Below are positions 46,400 through 54,529 of a stretch of 64,000 bases of DNA, in pieces. How positions within the stretch are numbered: the first letter of the stretch is position 1; each line of letters opens with the position of its first letter. Source of the DNA: Paenibacillus nasutitermitis (lineage in GTDB: Bacteria; Bacillota; Bacilli; Paenibacillales; Paenibacillaceae); the NCBI RefSeq assembly GCF_014641075.1, contig NZ_BMHP01000002.1:1178001-1242000 (forward strand), written 5' to 3'. The translations under genes were made by a program, and so were the position numbers. The notes below the pieces were generated by a model. That model saw only the letters and a program-made list of their open reading frames with translations, had not been told where the DNA came from and ran no database searches.

Positions 46400-46922
46400 A
46401 CTTATGTTCCTCCTCGGGCCACAGCCCTTTTTTGCGCAAACGGGAAAGGGCCACTCGCTCGATCCTGCGGTTGATCCTAGTCATGAATCCTTCATCAGCC
46501 GGTGAAATCGGGCTGACCAGAATCGTGAACAGTCCCATCCGCCGGCCGCCAAGAACATCTGTCATCATCTGATCGCCGATAACAGCCGTATGTTCCGCTG
46601 GCAGCTCCATAACCGTAAGCGCTCTGACAAACGCTCTGTTGGATGGTTTGCGGGCCGCATGGACAAATGGAATACGCAGCGGATCAGCGAATTTGGAGAC
46701 GCGTGTTCGATGGTTATTGGATACGATGACAACCGTGAAGCCCAAATCGCGTACAACATCAAGCCATTTCACCAGCTCCGGTGTGGCAAGCGGCACTTTG
46801 GCGCCAACCAGTGTATTGTCCAGATCGGTTATGATCCCACGAATGCCCTGTTCCTTCAAGGCATGCAAATCGATATTGTAAATGGTATTGACGCGCATAT
46901 GCGGCAACAGCCGTTCAAACAT
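46389..46922 (-). CDS. yqeG: YqeG-family HAD (IIIA) phosphatase
   Basis: Small HAD-superfamily phosphatase (177 aa) at the head of the ribosome/NAD operon. Motif I is IITDLDNTLVG (nucleophile Asp), motif II VIVSNN, motif III/IV in AARKPSNRAF and VIGDQMMTDVLGG. ATG 46922 after GGGGAG was chosen because homologues start MFERLLPHMRV; a frame to 47309 has no homology. The cellular substrate is not established. Confidence 0.93.
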   Translation of the reverse strand: MFERLLPHMRVNTIYNIDLHALKEQGIRGIITDLDNTLVGAKVPLATPELVKWLDVVRDLGFTVVIVSNNHRTRVSKFADPLRIPFVHAARKPSNRAFVRALTVMELPAEHTAVIGDQMMTDVLGGRRMGLFTILVSPISPADEGFMTRINRRIERVALSRLRKKGLWPEEEHKFDK

Positions 46923-47067
46923 ATTTTCGACTCCCCTGCTATCGCTATCAGGAAAAACTATACCATACAAAGGGAATTTGTTGCAAAGCGGATTGTTTCG
47001 GATGCTTGGACCTGATCCCGGAGAATTCCAACGGCGCACTGCCAAAATCGTTAGGATCTGCAAGGCA

Positions 47068-47105
47068 AATAACCGGAAGGCTCCTATGGGTGTCTTCCGG
47101 TTATT
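47068..47105 (-). terminator. Terminator after the transglutaminase gene
   Basis: AATAACCGGAAG and CTTCCGGTTATT form a perfect 12-bp stem with a 14-base loop, 54 bp past the transglutaminase stop. The minus tail TTATTTGCC has few T, so efficiency is uncertain. Confidence 0.65.
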
Positions 47106-47158
47106 CTGTCCGCTATAACGGATTGAGCATGCATTTCCAATCAAGAAAAGCAACGCGC

Positions 47159-49390
47159 CTATCCAAGATGCTCCCGGATCTGCTTTACATTGCTGTCGAA
47201 GCGGTCCGCTTCTTCCTGGGTCAGCATTTGGCTGCTGTACATCGCTTTTTCGAATGTCCCGAGCACAACCCCGAACTCTGGCTGCAGGGAAGTTAATCTT
47301 CCGGACCAATGGGTCATGGTTTCCCGGACGGTCTCATGTTCCCGATGATCAAGGCCTTTTTTCCGGCAATATTTAATCAGTCGGTTCGTCTCTTTTACAA
47401 TCATTTCATTCCTATTGCCGGTGCCTCTTCGATAACGGTGCCAAGCCGCGAGGATGGAGCGGAACCGAAGCAGCACAATGAATGCAGCGGCAGCGGCCAA
47501 GCCTGTGATATACACCCAGACCGGGATGCGGAAACTTTCCGCCGCTACCGTCTCTTCAACCTTAGCCGTATCCGTAGCTTCAACTTCCGGCAAAGGAGCG
47601 GCTTCTTCCTCCGGCACCATGTAAGGATACAGGAACCCTGCCGTCGGCTCGAAAGGCAGCCAGCCATAACCTTCAAAATAAACCTCTACCCATGAGTGGG
47701 CGTCCGCATTGCGAATCGTATACGTTCCGGCGCCATCCGGATTAGCCTCAAACCCCGGTACGCCCTGCATGCCCTGCATGCTCGGATCCATCGCTATCGA
47801 GCCGGGCGCATAGCCTTTTACCCATCTGGCGGGAACACCGGCGGAACGGGCCAGCACCACCATCGCAGAAGAGAAATAATCACAATAACCTTCCCTGATT
47901 TCAAACAGGAACGAGTCCACAAAATCGCTGCTGTTTTTCTTTGTTATATCCGGTTCGTTCGTGTACTTGAAATTCATCTGCAGGTAAGCTTCGATCACTT
48001 TGGCTTTATCATATGGCGTCGCCGCATCTTTCGTAATGTCCGCCGCCAGCTCCCTTACTCGCTCCGGGAGCTCAGGAGGCAGCTGCAGGTACATCGCATC
48101 GAGCTCTTTAGCCTGTTGAGCCGCTTTGCCTTCGCGCAGCGCTTCTTCATCGAGCAGCGTCACGTCAGACACAATCGAATAGGTCTGGGGATATTTGCCT
48201 GCGTTTCTCTGCGGCAGCCTCAGCTCCCAGGACTGCGGCAGCCAGTTCAGACGGGGAAGAGCGCCCTCTTCCTCATTTACGGAAATCACGCTTGATATCG
48301 GCCCGGCCCCGAACAACACCGGATATTTGTCCTCGCGCAGCATCGCAAAGGTCTGTTCCACTTGAGTTTTCTGCACGGAATCCGGCTGTCCGGCCGTCGG
48401 CAGCTTCTCATTCCTGGATATGGAAACCATCACATCTTCCTGACGTTCGCTGCGGGCTTCCTCCCACCCGCTTCCATTATAATAAGCTTTCGTTTCACCG
48501 CGCCAATAACTGCGTTTGGAGGTGGTCACGGTCATGACGGGCGAATAATCAAAAGTAAAGCCGCCGCCCAATTCATCGTCATTGCGGCTGTAGCCGGAGC
48601 GGGCGTCTCCCGGTTTTTTGACGACCGTTGCGCCTACGCCCTTATCCCCTACAAAAGAAGGCACCGTTTCCCCTCTGGATTCCTTCCAGGCCGTATAAGG
48701 GTCCGTCAGAATCGGTTTGATCGGAGGAACGAACAGCCCCGCCCCCATGAAAATGAGGAAGATAAGCAGCACGGGCAAAAATAGGCTTAGCGGGTAATCC
48801 AGCAGATGTCGCCAGCTATCGGGATGGTTTTGTTTAAAGCTCGAGAAATGACTGGCTACTAGCCAGGCAAGCCCTGTAAAGAGAATCCAGGCAATCTCGT
48901 CCCACAAATAAATCGGCGTGAACAAGGAATCCATGATGGCCAGGGAAAGCAGCGCAAGACCGGAGATCAAGATAATACCGGAGCGTTTCACCCGAAAAAC
49001 CAGAATCAGGCGATAAATAATCCATACGGCCAGACTGATCCACAAAATCGGCGACAGCTGATTGAATTGCTCGCCAGCCCAGGACACCCAGTCCGCCGCT
49101 TTTCCTTTCTCACCGGTAAAAGAAACCCAATTAAAATCCGTAAACACGATATTCAGTACAAGAACAGCCAGCACCTGCAGAATACCCGAGATGATAACGG
49201 ACGGAATGAATGCGATCAACAGAAAAGTGGTCAGCAGGAGGCCGTTGACGACGGTATAGGTTTCATCCCACCAGTATTCGCCAAGGCAGTTGATCCATTG
49301 GTAGATAATGATGCCGGTGAACAGCGCCGACAGCTTCAAATAAAGATCATTCATCAGCCATCTGCCCGGCCAGCGGGATATCGGTTTCAT
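47159..49390 (-). CDS. Transglutaminase-like membrane protein (DUF3488/DUF4129)
   Basis: 743-aa membrane protein. Six or so N-terminal membrane helices (LSALFTGIIIYQWINCLGEY onward) are followed by an extracytoplasmic region and a transglutaminase-like domain whose Cys-His-Asp centre shows in EGYCDYFSSAMVVLARSAGV and NADAHSWVEVYFEGYGWLPF. A late membrane helix (VYITGLAAAAAFIVLLRF) precedes a cytoplasmic DUF4129-type tail. ATG 49390 follows GGGGGGAGC and overlaps the DUF58 stop by four bases. MoxR-DUF58-transglutaminase is a common three-gene set; role in envelope protein handling is inferred. Confidence 0.92.
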   Translation of the reverse strand: MKPISRWPGRWLMNDLYLKLSALFTGIIIYQWINCLGEYWWDETYTVVNGLLLTTFLLIAFIPSVIISGILQVLAVLVLNIVFTDFNWVSFTGEKGKAADWVSWAGEQFNQLSPILWISLAVWIIYRLILVFRVKRSGIILISGLALLSLAIMDSLFTPIYLWDEIAWILFTGLAWLVASHFSSFKQNHPDSWRHLLDYPLSLFLPVLLIFLIFMGAGLFVPPIKPILTDPYTAWKESRGETVPSFVGDKGVGATVVKKPGDARSGYSRNDDELGGGFTFDYSPVMTVTTSKRSYWRGETKAYYNGSGWEEARSERQEDVMVSISRNEKLPTAGQPDSVQKTQVEQTFAMLREDKYPVLFGAGPISSVISVNEEEGALPRLNWLPQSWELRLPQRNAGKYPQTYSIVSDVTLLDEEALREGKAAQQAKELDAMYLQLPPELPERVRELAADITKDAATPYDKAKVIEAYLQMNFKYTNEPDITKKNSSDFVDSFLFEIREGYCDYFSSAMVVLARSAGVPARWVKGYAPGSIAMDPSMQGMQGVPGFEANPDGAGTYTIRNADAHSWVEVYFEGYGWLPFEPTAGFLYPYMVPEEEAAPLPEVEATDTAKVEETVAAESFRIPVWVYITGLAAAAAFIVLLRFRSILAAWHRYRRGTGNRNEMIVKETNRLIKYCRKKGLDHREHETVRETMTHWSGRLTSLQPEFGVVLGTFEKAMYSSQMLTQEEADRFDSNVKQIREHLG

Positions 49391-50649
49391 GCGCTCCCCC
49401 CTTCCAGGACGCCCGGAAGCTCATGCAAGGCGCCTAGCGAATGCGCCGCGTAGCCGCTTCGCTGCAGCAGCCTCAGCCAGTCCGCCCCTTTGGCCATTGT
49501 ATCGGCTATATTTCCCGCGTTTATCGGGCTGGTAAGATGGATCAGCACGGGCACAGCGCTTTTACGGCTCAGCCACTCCATCGACCGCACCGCCTCCTCG
49601 CCGCCTTGCGGGCTTACTACCACCACAAAGGAACCGGCTGGTATGAGGGAGGAAGCTTGTCTGAGCATGCGGTATAACGGCGTCGCTCCGTCCGGCTGCA
49701 CCTTCACAAGATGATTCATCAGCATCTGGCGGTGGTCGGACGAGGACTGCGGCGCGAAGCTGTCCATACTCTCTCCGGCGGATACCAGACCGACAGCTGT
49801 AGCACGCCGGAAGCCGAAATCCAGCAGGGAGGCAATGACGGATACGCCGGTTTCAAATTGCTCCTGATTGTCATAGGAAGCGGCGTAGCGGTCAAGGATA
49901 AATACCGTTCTCGGAAGTGATTCACGTTCAAATTCTTTTGACTTCCACTGCCCCGTTCTTGCTGTGGCGTTCCAGTGAATACGGGAGAGCCTGTCCCCAT
50001 AAATATATTCGCGAACCCCGTTGATCTGGGTTGTCTCTTTCGCCGACAGACGGGATGAGGAAGTGGAGTAGGGACCTTTGACGCCCTGCTTCAGCTGCCG
50101 CCACTGCCGGATGGATACCATTCTCGGATACACGCTGAAGGGTACGGAAGATTCGAAGGACCCCGCATGCTCGAACAAGCCGAAAATATCGCGGGTCGAG
50201 CATTCCGTCGGCGCGAACTGATAAACGCCCCGCTCCAGCGGCGGCGTCGTATAGCTGACTTCCCCCGCTCTGCGGTAGCTGGGTACAAAAGAAGCTTCAA
50301 AAGGAACCGAGCTGCCGTTCTGCCGGATCAGCCGGTCGCGGACCAGAATATAAGGTATCGGCCATATGCCCGGCACCCGGATGGACAGTTGAACGTCCAT
50401 TCTTGCTCCAGCCGCAAATGTCCGCCCGGACTGGGAAACGCCCCCCGCCGCATTGGATAGCCGCCGTTCGCCGGTCACGCTGCCGATCCCGCTCCATCTG
50501 CCCAGTACCAGATACAACAGCAGCACATTCAGGATACAGAACAGCATCAAGGAGGTTTTGCCGCCCTGAAACAACAGAAACATCAGGGAGCCGATATAGA
50601 TCATGCCAAAAACCCGCCATCTGAACATCGTTGCTTTGGCCGTAAGCAT
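49387..50649 (-). CDS. DUF58 domain-containing protein
   Basis: 420-aa protein, with two N-terminal membrane helices (MIYIGSLMFLLF and LMLFCILNVLLLYLVL), then an extended region and the DUF58 signature INGVREYIYGDRLSRIHWNATARTG-like block (Y-x-x-G-D-x-x-R-x-I-x-W-x-x-x-A-R) at about 215-240. A von Willebrand-like fold follows (TVFILDRYAASYDN). It is the partner of the MoxR ATPase encoded six bases upstream. Function of the pair: probable chaperone-like assembly role; not established. Confidence 0.92.
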   Translation of the reverse strand: MLTAKATMFRWRVFGMIYIGSLMFLLFQGGKTSLMLFCILNVLLLYLVLGRWSGIGSVTGERRLSNAAGGVSQSGRTFAAGARMDVQLSIRVPGIWPIPYILVRDRLIRQNGSSVPFEASFVPSYRRAGEVSYTTPPLERGVYQFAPTECSTRDIFGLFEHAGSFESSVPFSVYPRMVSIRQWRQLKQGVKGPYSTSSSRLSAKETTQINGVREYIYGDRLSRIHWNATARTGQWKSKEFERESLPRTVFILDRYAASYDNQEQFETGVSVIASLLDFGFRRATAVGLVSAGESMDSFAPQSSSDHRQMLMNHLVKVQPDGATPLYRMLRQASSLIPAGSFVVVVSPQGGEEAVRSMEWLSRKSAVPVLIHLTSPINAGNIADTMAKGADWLRLLQRSGYAAHSLGALHELPGVLEGGSA

Positions 50650-50654
50650 ATCCG

Positions 50655-51611
50655 TTAACGCTCCATCCGGACGGGTACGTTCGTTTCGCGAACGACCGTC
50701 TCAATAACTTCCTCCGCCGTAAGTCCATTCACTCTTGATTCCGTGTGAAGCATCATCCGGTGAGCGAGCACCGGCGAAGCGAGATGCTTGATATCATCAG
50801 GTATGATGTAATCGCGTTCCTGCAGAAAGGCGCTCGCTTTGGCTGCGGCTATGAGCGAAATGGCCGCGCGCGGGCTCGCGCCAAGCTGTACGCCTCTATG
50901 CTCGCGCGTGGCGCGTACAATGCGGACCAGATAATCGGCGACCGCTTCATCGACATGAACCCTTTTCACGCTTCCCATCATGAGCGCGATGCGTTCTATA
51001 TCAGCAATGGGCAGCAAAGAATCCGCCGGTGCGGATGAGTTGGGGGAAAGCACCATCCGGCGTTCCGTTTCCTCGTCCGGGTAACCGAGCGTGATTTTCA
51101 TCATAAAACGGTCCAATTGGGCTTCCGGAAGCGTATACGTCCCTTCGAACTCTATCGGGTTCTGGGTGGCGATCAACACAAAAGGAACAGGCAAAGCATA
51201 CGATTCCCCATCCACGGTCACATGCCGCTCCTCCATGGCTTCAAGCAAAGCCGATTGCGTCTTGGTGGTTGCGCGGTTGATCTCGTCGACAAGCAGCAGA
51301 TTGGCCATGACCGGGCCCGGCCGGAATATAAAAGCCTCATCTCTTGGATGGTAAATAGCCACTCCCGTAATATCGGTCGGAAGCAAATCAGGATTGCATT
51401 GAATACGCCTGAAGTGACCCCCGATTGTTCTGGCGAGCGCTTTCACAAGCTGCGTTTTACCCGTGCCGGGTACATCTTCGAGCAGAATATGCCCGCCTGC
51501 CAGCAGTGCGATCAGCAGACGCTCGATTTCAATTTTTTTACCCAGGATACAATTTTCTAGATTGCGGCGTATTTCACTGCATAACGAAAAGTCAGCGTTA
51601 CGGTTGTCCAT
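50655..51611 (-). CDS. MoxR family AAA+ ATPase
   Basis: AAA+ ATPase, 318 aa. Walker A in LEDVPGTGKTQLVKALA, Walker B in NLLLVDEINRA, sensor 1 in FVLIATQNPIEFEGTYTLPE, and the C-terminal lid (GASPRAAISLIAAAKASAFL, then YIIPDDIKHLASPVLAHRM). ATG 51611 follows GGGAGG. First gene of the moxR-DUF58-transglutaminase operon. Such ATPases act as chaperones in maturation of complexes with VWA/DUF58 partners. Confidence 0.95.
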   Translation of the reverse strand: MDNRNADFSLCSEIRRNLENCILGKKIEIERLLIALLAGGHILLEDVPGTGKTQLVKALARTIGGHFRRIQCNPDLLPTDITGVAIYHPRDEAFIFRPGPVMANLLLVDEINRATTKTQSALLEAMEERHVTVDGESYALPVPFVLIATQNPIEFEGTYTLPEAQLDRFMMKITLGYPDEETERRMVLSPNSSAPADSLLPIADIERIALMMGSVKRVHVDEAVADYLVRIVRATREHRGVQLGASPRAAISLIAAAKASAFLQERDYIIPDDIKHLASPVLAHRMMLHTESRVNGLTAEEVIETVVRETNVPVRMER

Positions 51612-51978
51612 AGAAAAAAAACCTCCCGGATGATATAATCTCTAATCTGAAAATGATTTGGAAATAGAAGAAGAAACAGCTGTTCCCGGTACGAACCATA
51701 TACGGCAATTAGCTGCATTTGGTTGCGTTCCACACGGTAAACGAAGCAAGTTTCTTCAAAATAGCCTATCAGGCTAACCTTTTTAAAATATCAGAACGTA
51801 TAAAATTTGCCTATCCTTTTCTGATATTTCTGTGGGAAGAAACTTCTTGCACCAGTAAAGACGGCGTCAAGCCGTTTCTTCTTATGACGATTTTTAAATC
51901 AGAAGCAAATATGAATAAAAAAATGCATCATGTTATTATTTTACAAAATATAAATCCGGTCGTATAGCTATATATCCA
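51612..51978. other. AT-rich spacer with three hairpins
   Basis: Between the moxR and spoVA operons. It holds TAGCCT-ATC-AGGCTA followed by ACCTTTTT (about 51,763-51,784), a wider inverted repeat AAATATCAGAA/TTCTGATATTT (51,786-51,829), and ACGGC-GTCAA-GCCGT with a TTTCTTCTT tail (51,861-51,883), all terminator-like on the plus strand. No plus-strand gene is seen to end here. The moxR promoter should lie near 51,620-51,680; TTATAT is a candidate -10 but no -35 is convincing. Confidence 0.55.
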
Positions 51979-51980
51979 AC

Positions 51981-52016
51981 AAAAAAAATTGGAGAATCCC
52001 ACAGGGGACCCTCCAA
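51981..52016 (-). terminator. Terminator of the spoVA operon
   Basis: Minus strand: TTGGAGGGTCCC pairs with GGGATTCTCCAA (12 bp with two G-U pairs) around CTGT, followed by eight T. Located 29 bp past the spoVAE stop. Confidence 0.92.
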
Positions 52017-52044
52017 TCCTGATTTTTCCCGCTCCGGCCTCTCG

Positions 52045-52395
52045 TTAACCTTTGGGTTTGACGACAAGCGCCGCCAGGAACGAGAAGATGATCGCAGCGG
52101 AAATCCCCGCGCTTGTCACATCGAATATACCCGTTATAACCCCAATCCAGCCATCGCGTTGAAGCTCGGTAAGGGCACCATGCACAAGCGCGTTTCCGAA
52201 ACTTGTAATCGGTACGGTAGCCCCGGCGCCGGCAAACTTGATAAGCGGTTCATACCAGCCCACTCCATCCACTATAGCCCCCACAACAACCAGGGTTGCC
52301 ATTGTGTGAGCAGGAGTCAGTTTAAAAACGTCAAACATCAGCTGGCCAATGACGCATATCGCGCCTCCAACAATAAATGCCCACAAATAAATCAT
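52045..52395 (-). CDS. spoVAE: Stage V sporulation protein AE (SpoVAEb)
   Basis: Inner-spore-membrane component needed for uptake of dipicolinic acid into the forespore. 116 aa with four hydrophobic segments ([40 protein letters not shown], and two more) and the family signature [21 protein letters not shown]. It ends VVKPKG. ATG 52395 follows GGAGCATCC. Last of a three-gene spoVAC-AD-AEb unit. Confidence 0.95.
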   Translation of the reverse strand: MIYLWAFIVGGAICVIGQLMFDVFKLTPAHTMATLVVVGAIVDGVGWYEPLIKFAGAGATVPITSFGNALVHGALTELQRDGWIGVITGIFDVTSAGISAAIIFSFLAALVVKPKG

Positions 52396-52431
52396 GTACA
52401 GGATGCTCCTTTGCTAAAATATAGTTGCAGC

Positions 52432-53442
52432 TTAATGCGGCTGTTCAATCGCTACGGCATGGGCAATGCAGGGGATGCTCTCTCCCTGCTGATAAGACAA
52501 TGGAGACAGCAGCGCACCCGTAGCCACTATGAGAATACGCCTCAGTTCCCCTCGTTTCATACGCTTCAGCAGATGGCCGTAAGTTACGACAGCGGAGCAG
52601 CCGCACCCGCTTCCGCCCGCTTGCACCTTCTGTTTGGCAACATCGTAAACCATCAGGCCGCAATCGTTAAAGACGGTTTGTTCCATCTGGACGCCATCGC
52701 GGCTGAGCAGATCTCTGGCAATAGGGAATCCTACCGAAGCCAGGTCCCCGGTTACGATCAGATCATAGTCACCTGGCTCGCGCCCGGTGTCCTGGAAATG
52801 CGTCTGGATCGTGTCCACCGCCGCAGGCGCCATTGCAGCTCCCATATTGAACGGATCCTTGATACCAAGGTCAGCGATTTTGCCGATGGTCGCGCATTCC
52901 ACAACCGGTCCTTCCCCTTCGGCCGCCACCACCACAGCCCCTGCGCCCGTAACGGTATACTGGGCGGTAGGCGGCTTCTGCGAGCCGTATTCGGTCGGAT
53001 AACGAAACTGCTTTTCCGCTGTGCAGTTATGGCTGCAGGTGCCCGCCAGCACATAGGAACCCGAGCCGGAATTAACGATCAGCGAGGCGATGGCCAGCGA
53101 TTCCATAGAGGTCGAGCACGCCCCGAACACACCCAGATAAGGAGCGCCGACGGTCCGGGCTGCAAAGCTGTTGCTGATGATCTGGTTCATCAGATCGCCG
53201 CCGACATAAAATTGCAGCTGCTGCTTGGTCAGCCCGGCGCTCTGGATGGCCAAATCAGATGCCTGCTCCAGCAGAAGCCGCTCCGCCTTCTCCCAAGTTT
53301 TCTGCTGTAAATCCAGCATGGGATGGATCAGATCGAAATCGGCAGCCAAGGGCCCGTCCCCTTCATCAGGTCCGACAACGGTTGCGGAACCGATTATCAC
53401 GGGCCGTTTGTCAAACCACCACGTTTGCTTGCCTCGCAGCAT
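52432..53442 (-). CDS. spoVAD: Stage V sporulation protein AD
   Basis: Soluble dipicolinic-acid-binding protein with a thiolase-like fold (336 aa). It starts MLRGKQTWWFDKRPVIIGSA, and the conserved YLGVFGACSTSMESLAIAS carries the equivalent of the thiolase cysteine; GGSGCGCSAVVTYGHLLKRM and the closing PCIAHAVAIE are typical. ATG 53442 lies after AGGAGGG; a long N-terminal extension in frame (to 53649) overlaps spoVAC and has no homology. The gap from spoVAC is two bases. Confidence 0.96.
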   Translation of the reverse strand: MLRGKQTWWFDKRPVIIGSATVVGPDEGDGPLAADFDLIHPMLDLQQKTWEKAERLLLEQASDLAIQSAGLTKQQLQFYVGGDLMNQIISNSFAARTVGAPYLGVFGACSTSMESLAIASLIVNSGSGSYVLAGTCSHNCTAEKQFRYPTEYGSQKPPTAQYTVTGAGAVVVAAEGEGPVVECATIGKIADLGIKDPFNMGAAMAPAAVDTIQTHFQDTGREPGDYDLIVTGDLASVGFPIARDLLSRDGVQMEQTVFNDCGLMVYDVAKQKVQAGGSGCGCSAVVTYGHLLKRMKRGELRRILIVATGALLSPLSYQQGESIPCIAHAVAIEQPH

Positions 53443-53444
53443 GG

Positions 53445-53936
53445 TTAATGCCCTCCTATTCCGAACACCCAGTAAATGATGCCAACAAAAAAGGCAGCAA
53501 CCGTTCCGAATACGATAACGGAGCCTGCGAGCTTGAACATATTTCCTCCTACCCCAAGCACCAGTCCCTCGCTGCGATGCTCCAGAGCGGCTGAGCTCAT
53601 GGCGTTGGCGAAGCCCGTAACCGGAACGGCGGAGCCGGCTCCCGCCCATTGGGCAAGCTTGTCATATACACCCAGGCACGTCAGAATAACGGAAATCAGA
53701 ATGAGGACAGCTACCGTGGGGTTGCCAGCCTCGGTTTGCGTCATCTTGAAGGCGTAGGCGAAAAAGTCCTGCATGGCTTGTCCGACCAGACAGATCAAAC
53801 CGCCGACCACAAAGGCTTTCAGACAGTTCTTTGCAACCGGCCTGCCCGGCTCACGCGACTTGGCGAAGGATTGGTATTCTTTGGGTGACATCGTCATTTT
53901 TTTGTATTTGCTTTTCTCTGCACTTTTGGTTGTCAT
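53445..53936 (-). CDS. spoVAC: Stage V sporulation protein AC
   Basis: Mechanosensitive-channel-like membrane protein of the spore, involved in DPA movement (163 aa). A basic cytoplasmic N-terminus (MTMSPKEYQSFAKSREPGRP) is followed by four hydrophobic segments and the signature QWAGAGSAVPVTGFANAMSS, homologous to SpoVAE. ATG 53936 follows a GGGGTG ribosome site. First gene of the operon; spoVAA and spoVAB are not present upstream, as in many non-Bacillus spore formers. A sigma-G-type promoter lies about 95 bp upstream. Confidence 0.95.
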   Translation of the reverse strand: MTTKSAEKSKYKKMTMSPKEYQSFAKSREPGRPVAKNCLKAFVVGGLICLVGQAMQDFFAYAFKMTQTEAGNPTVAVLILISVILTCLGVYDKLAQWAGAGSAVPVTGFANAMSSAALEHRSEGLVLGVGGNMFKLAGSVIVFGTVAAFFVGIIYWVFGIGGH

Positions 53937-54029
53937 TGTTCACCCCATAACTATATTCTTACAGGCTTTTTTTTGGAAAACACGTTTGTCGACCAATTTC
54001 CAATTAAGCAAGGCATAAGCTGGTGCTTG

Positions 54030-54059
54030 TAGTATTTGTTATGACAGAAGAGCTTATGC
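54030..54059 (-). promoter_or_regulatory. Candidate sigma-G promoter of spoVAC-AD-AEb
   Basis: Minus strand: GCATA (54055-54059), 18-bp spacer, AATACTA (54030-54036); consensus gHATR - N17-18 - CATnHTA with one mismatch. Same -35 and spacing as the gpr promoter at 26455-26484. A ten-bp inverted repeat (GGCATAAGCT at 54012-54021, AGCTTATGCC at 54051-54060) overlaps the -35. Confidence 0.65.
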
Positions 54060-54222
54060 CATAAACCTGTTTTTAGGCTGCCTGCACATGAAAGAAAGAC
54101 AATAAGGGAATGCAGTAGAAAAGGGTGATTTCACCCCCTGATAGCAATTAACTGTAAAATAAAGGAATACAAGAAGAAAAGGCTGCGCCGTCCTCTGGCG
54201 GCAAAATTAGTTTCTCCCCTTA

Positions 54223-54269
54223 GACCTTATAGAAATTTATAGTTTGAAACGTATAAATCCTATAAGGTC
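54223..54269. repeat. 19-bp imperfect palindrome beyond the 30-aa ORF terminator
   Basis: GACCTTATAG and CTATAAGGTC are perfect ten-bp arms, extended inward by AATTTATA/TATAAAT around a GTTTGAAACG loop. No T-run on either strand. It may be a regulator site, an RNA-processing hairpin, or a remnant of a small repeat. The remaining 53,937-54,222 stretch shows the spoVAC promoter and a GGGTGA/TCACCC hairpin near 54,125-54,138 but no gene. Confidence 0.55.
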
Positions 54270-54272
54270 AGC

Positions 54273-54298
54273 AAAAAACCTCCGGCCTCAGCCGAAGG
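54273..54298 (-). terminator. Terminator of the 30-aa membrane ORF
   Basis: Minus strand CCTTCGGC-TGAG-GCCGGAGG followed by six T: an eight-bp stem with one G-T pair, 25 bp past the ORF stop. Confidence 0.85.
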
Positions 54299-54322
54299 GA
54301 ACTTGTTTGCCCATGATTCTAT

Positions 54323-54415
54323 TTACCAGCCTGCCATCATTGCAATCAGCAGCAGGACAAGCAGAACGTAAAAGACCAGCACCAGCAGCAGAACCATTTC
54401 TCTTGTTTGCCGCAT
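54323..54415 (-). CDS. Single-span membrane mini-protein (30 aa)
   Basis: ORF of 30 codons: a short charged N-terminus (MRQTREM) followed by an almost pure Leu/Val membrane helix (VLLLVLVFYVLLVLLLIAMM) and AGW. AAAGGGG lies six bases before ATG 54415, and a good terminator lies 25 bp beyond the stop, so it has a complete gene layout. It resembles in style the tiny YjcZ/SscA-type spore peptides. A weak GCATA - N17 - ATTCCTA (sigma-G-like) sequence lies upstream. The family is not recognised; its length makes it easily missed. Confidence 0.7.
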   Translation of the reverse strand: MRQTREMVLLLVLVFYVLLVLLLIAMMAGW

Positions 54416-54529
54416 ATTGTACCCCTTTCGGCTTTTAGGAATAGGCATTTGTTGCATCCTATGCGGGCAGGGGCACACCTGAGCCAGTCCTGAGCAAGAT
54501 TAACAGCACAGCCAGAAGCAAAGGCATGC

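Noticed and set aside
51719..51967. 82-codon AT-rich plus-strand frame in the moxR-spoVA spacer
   Set aside because: No ribosome site, covers several hairpins, and codon use does not match neighbours.
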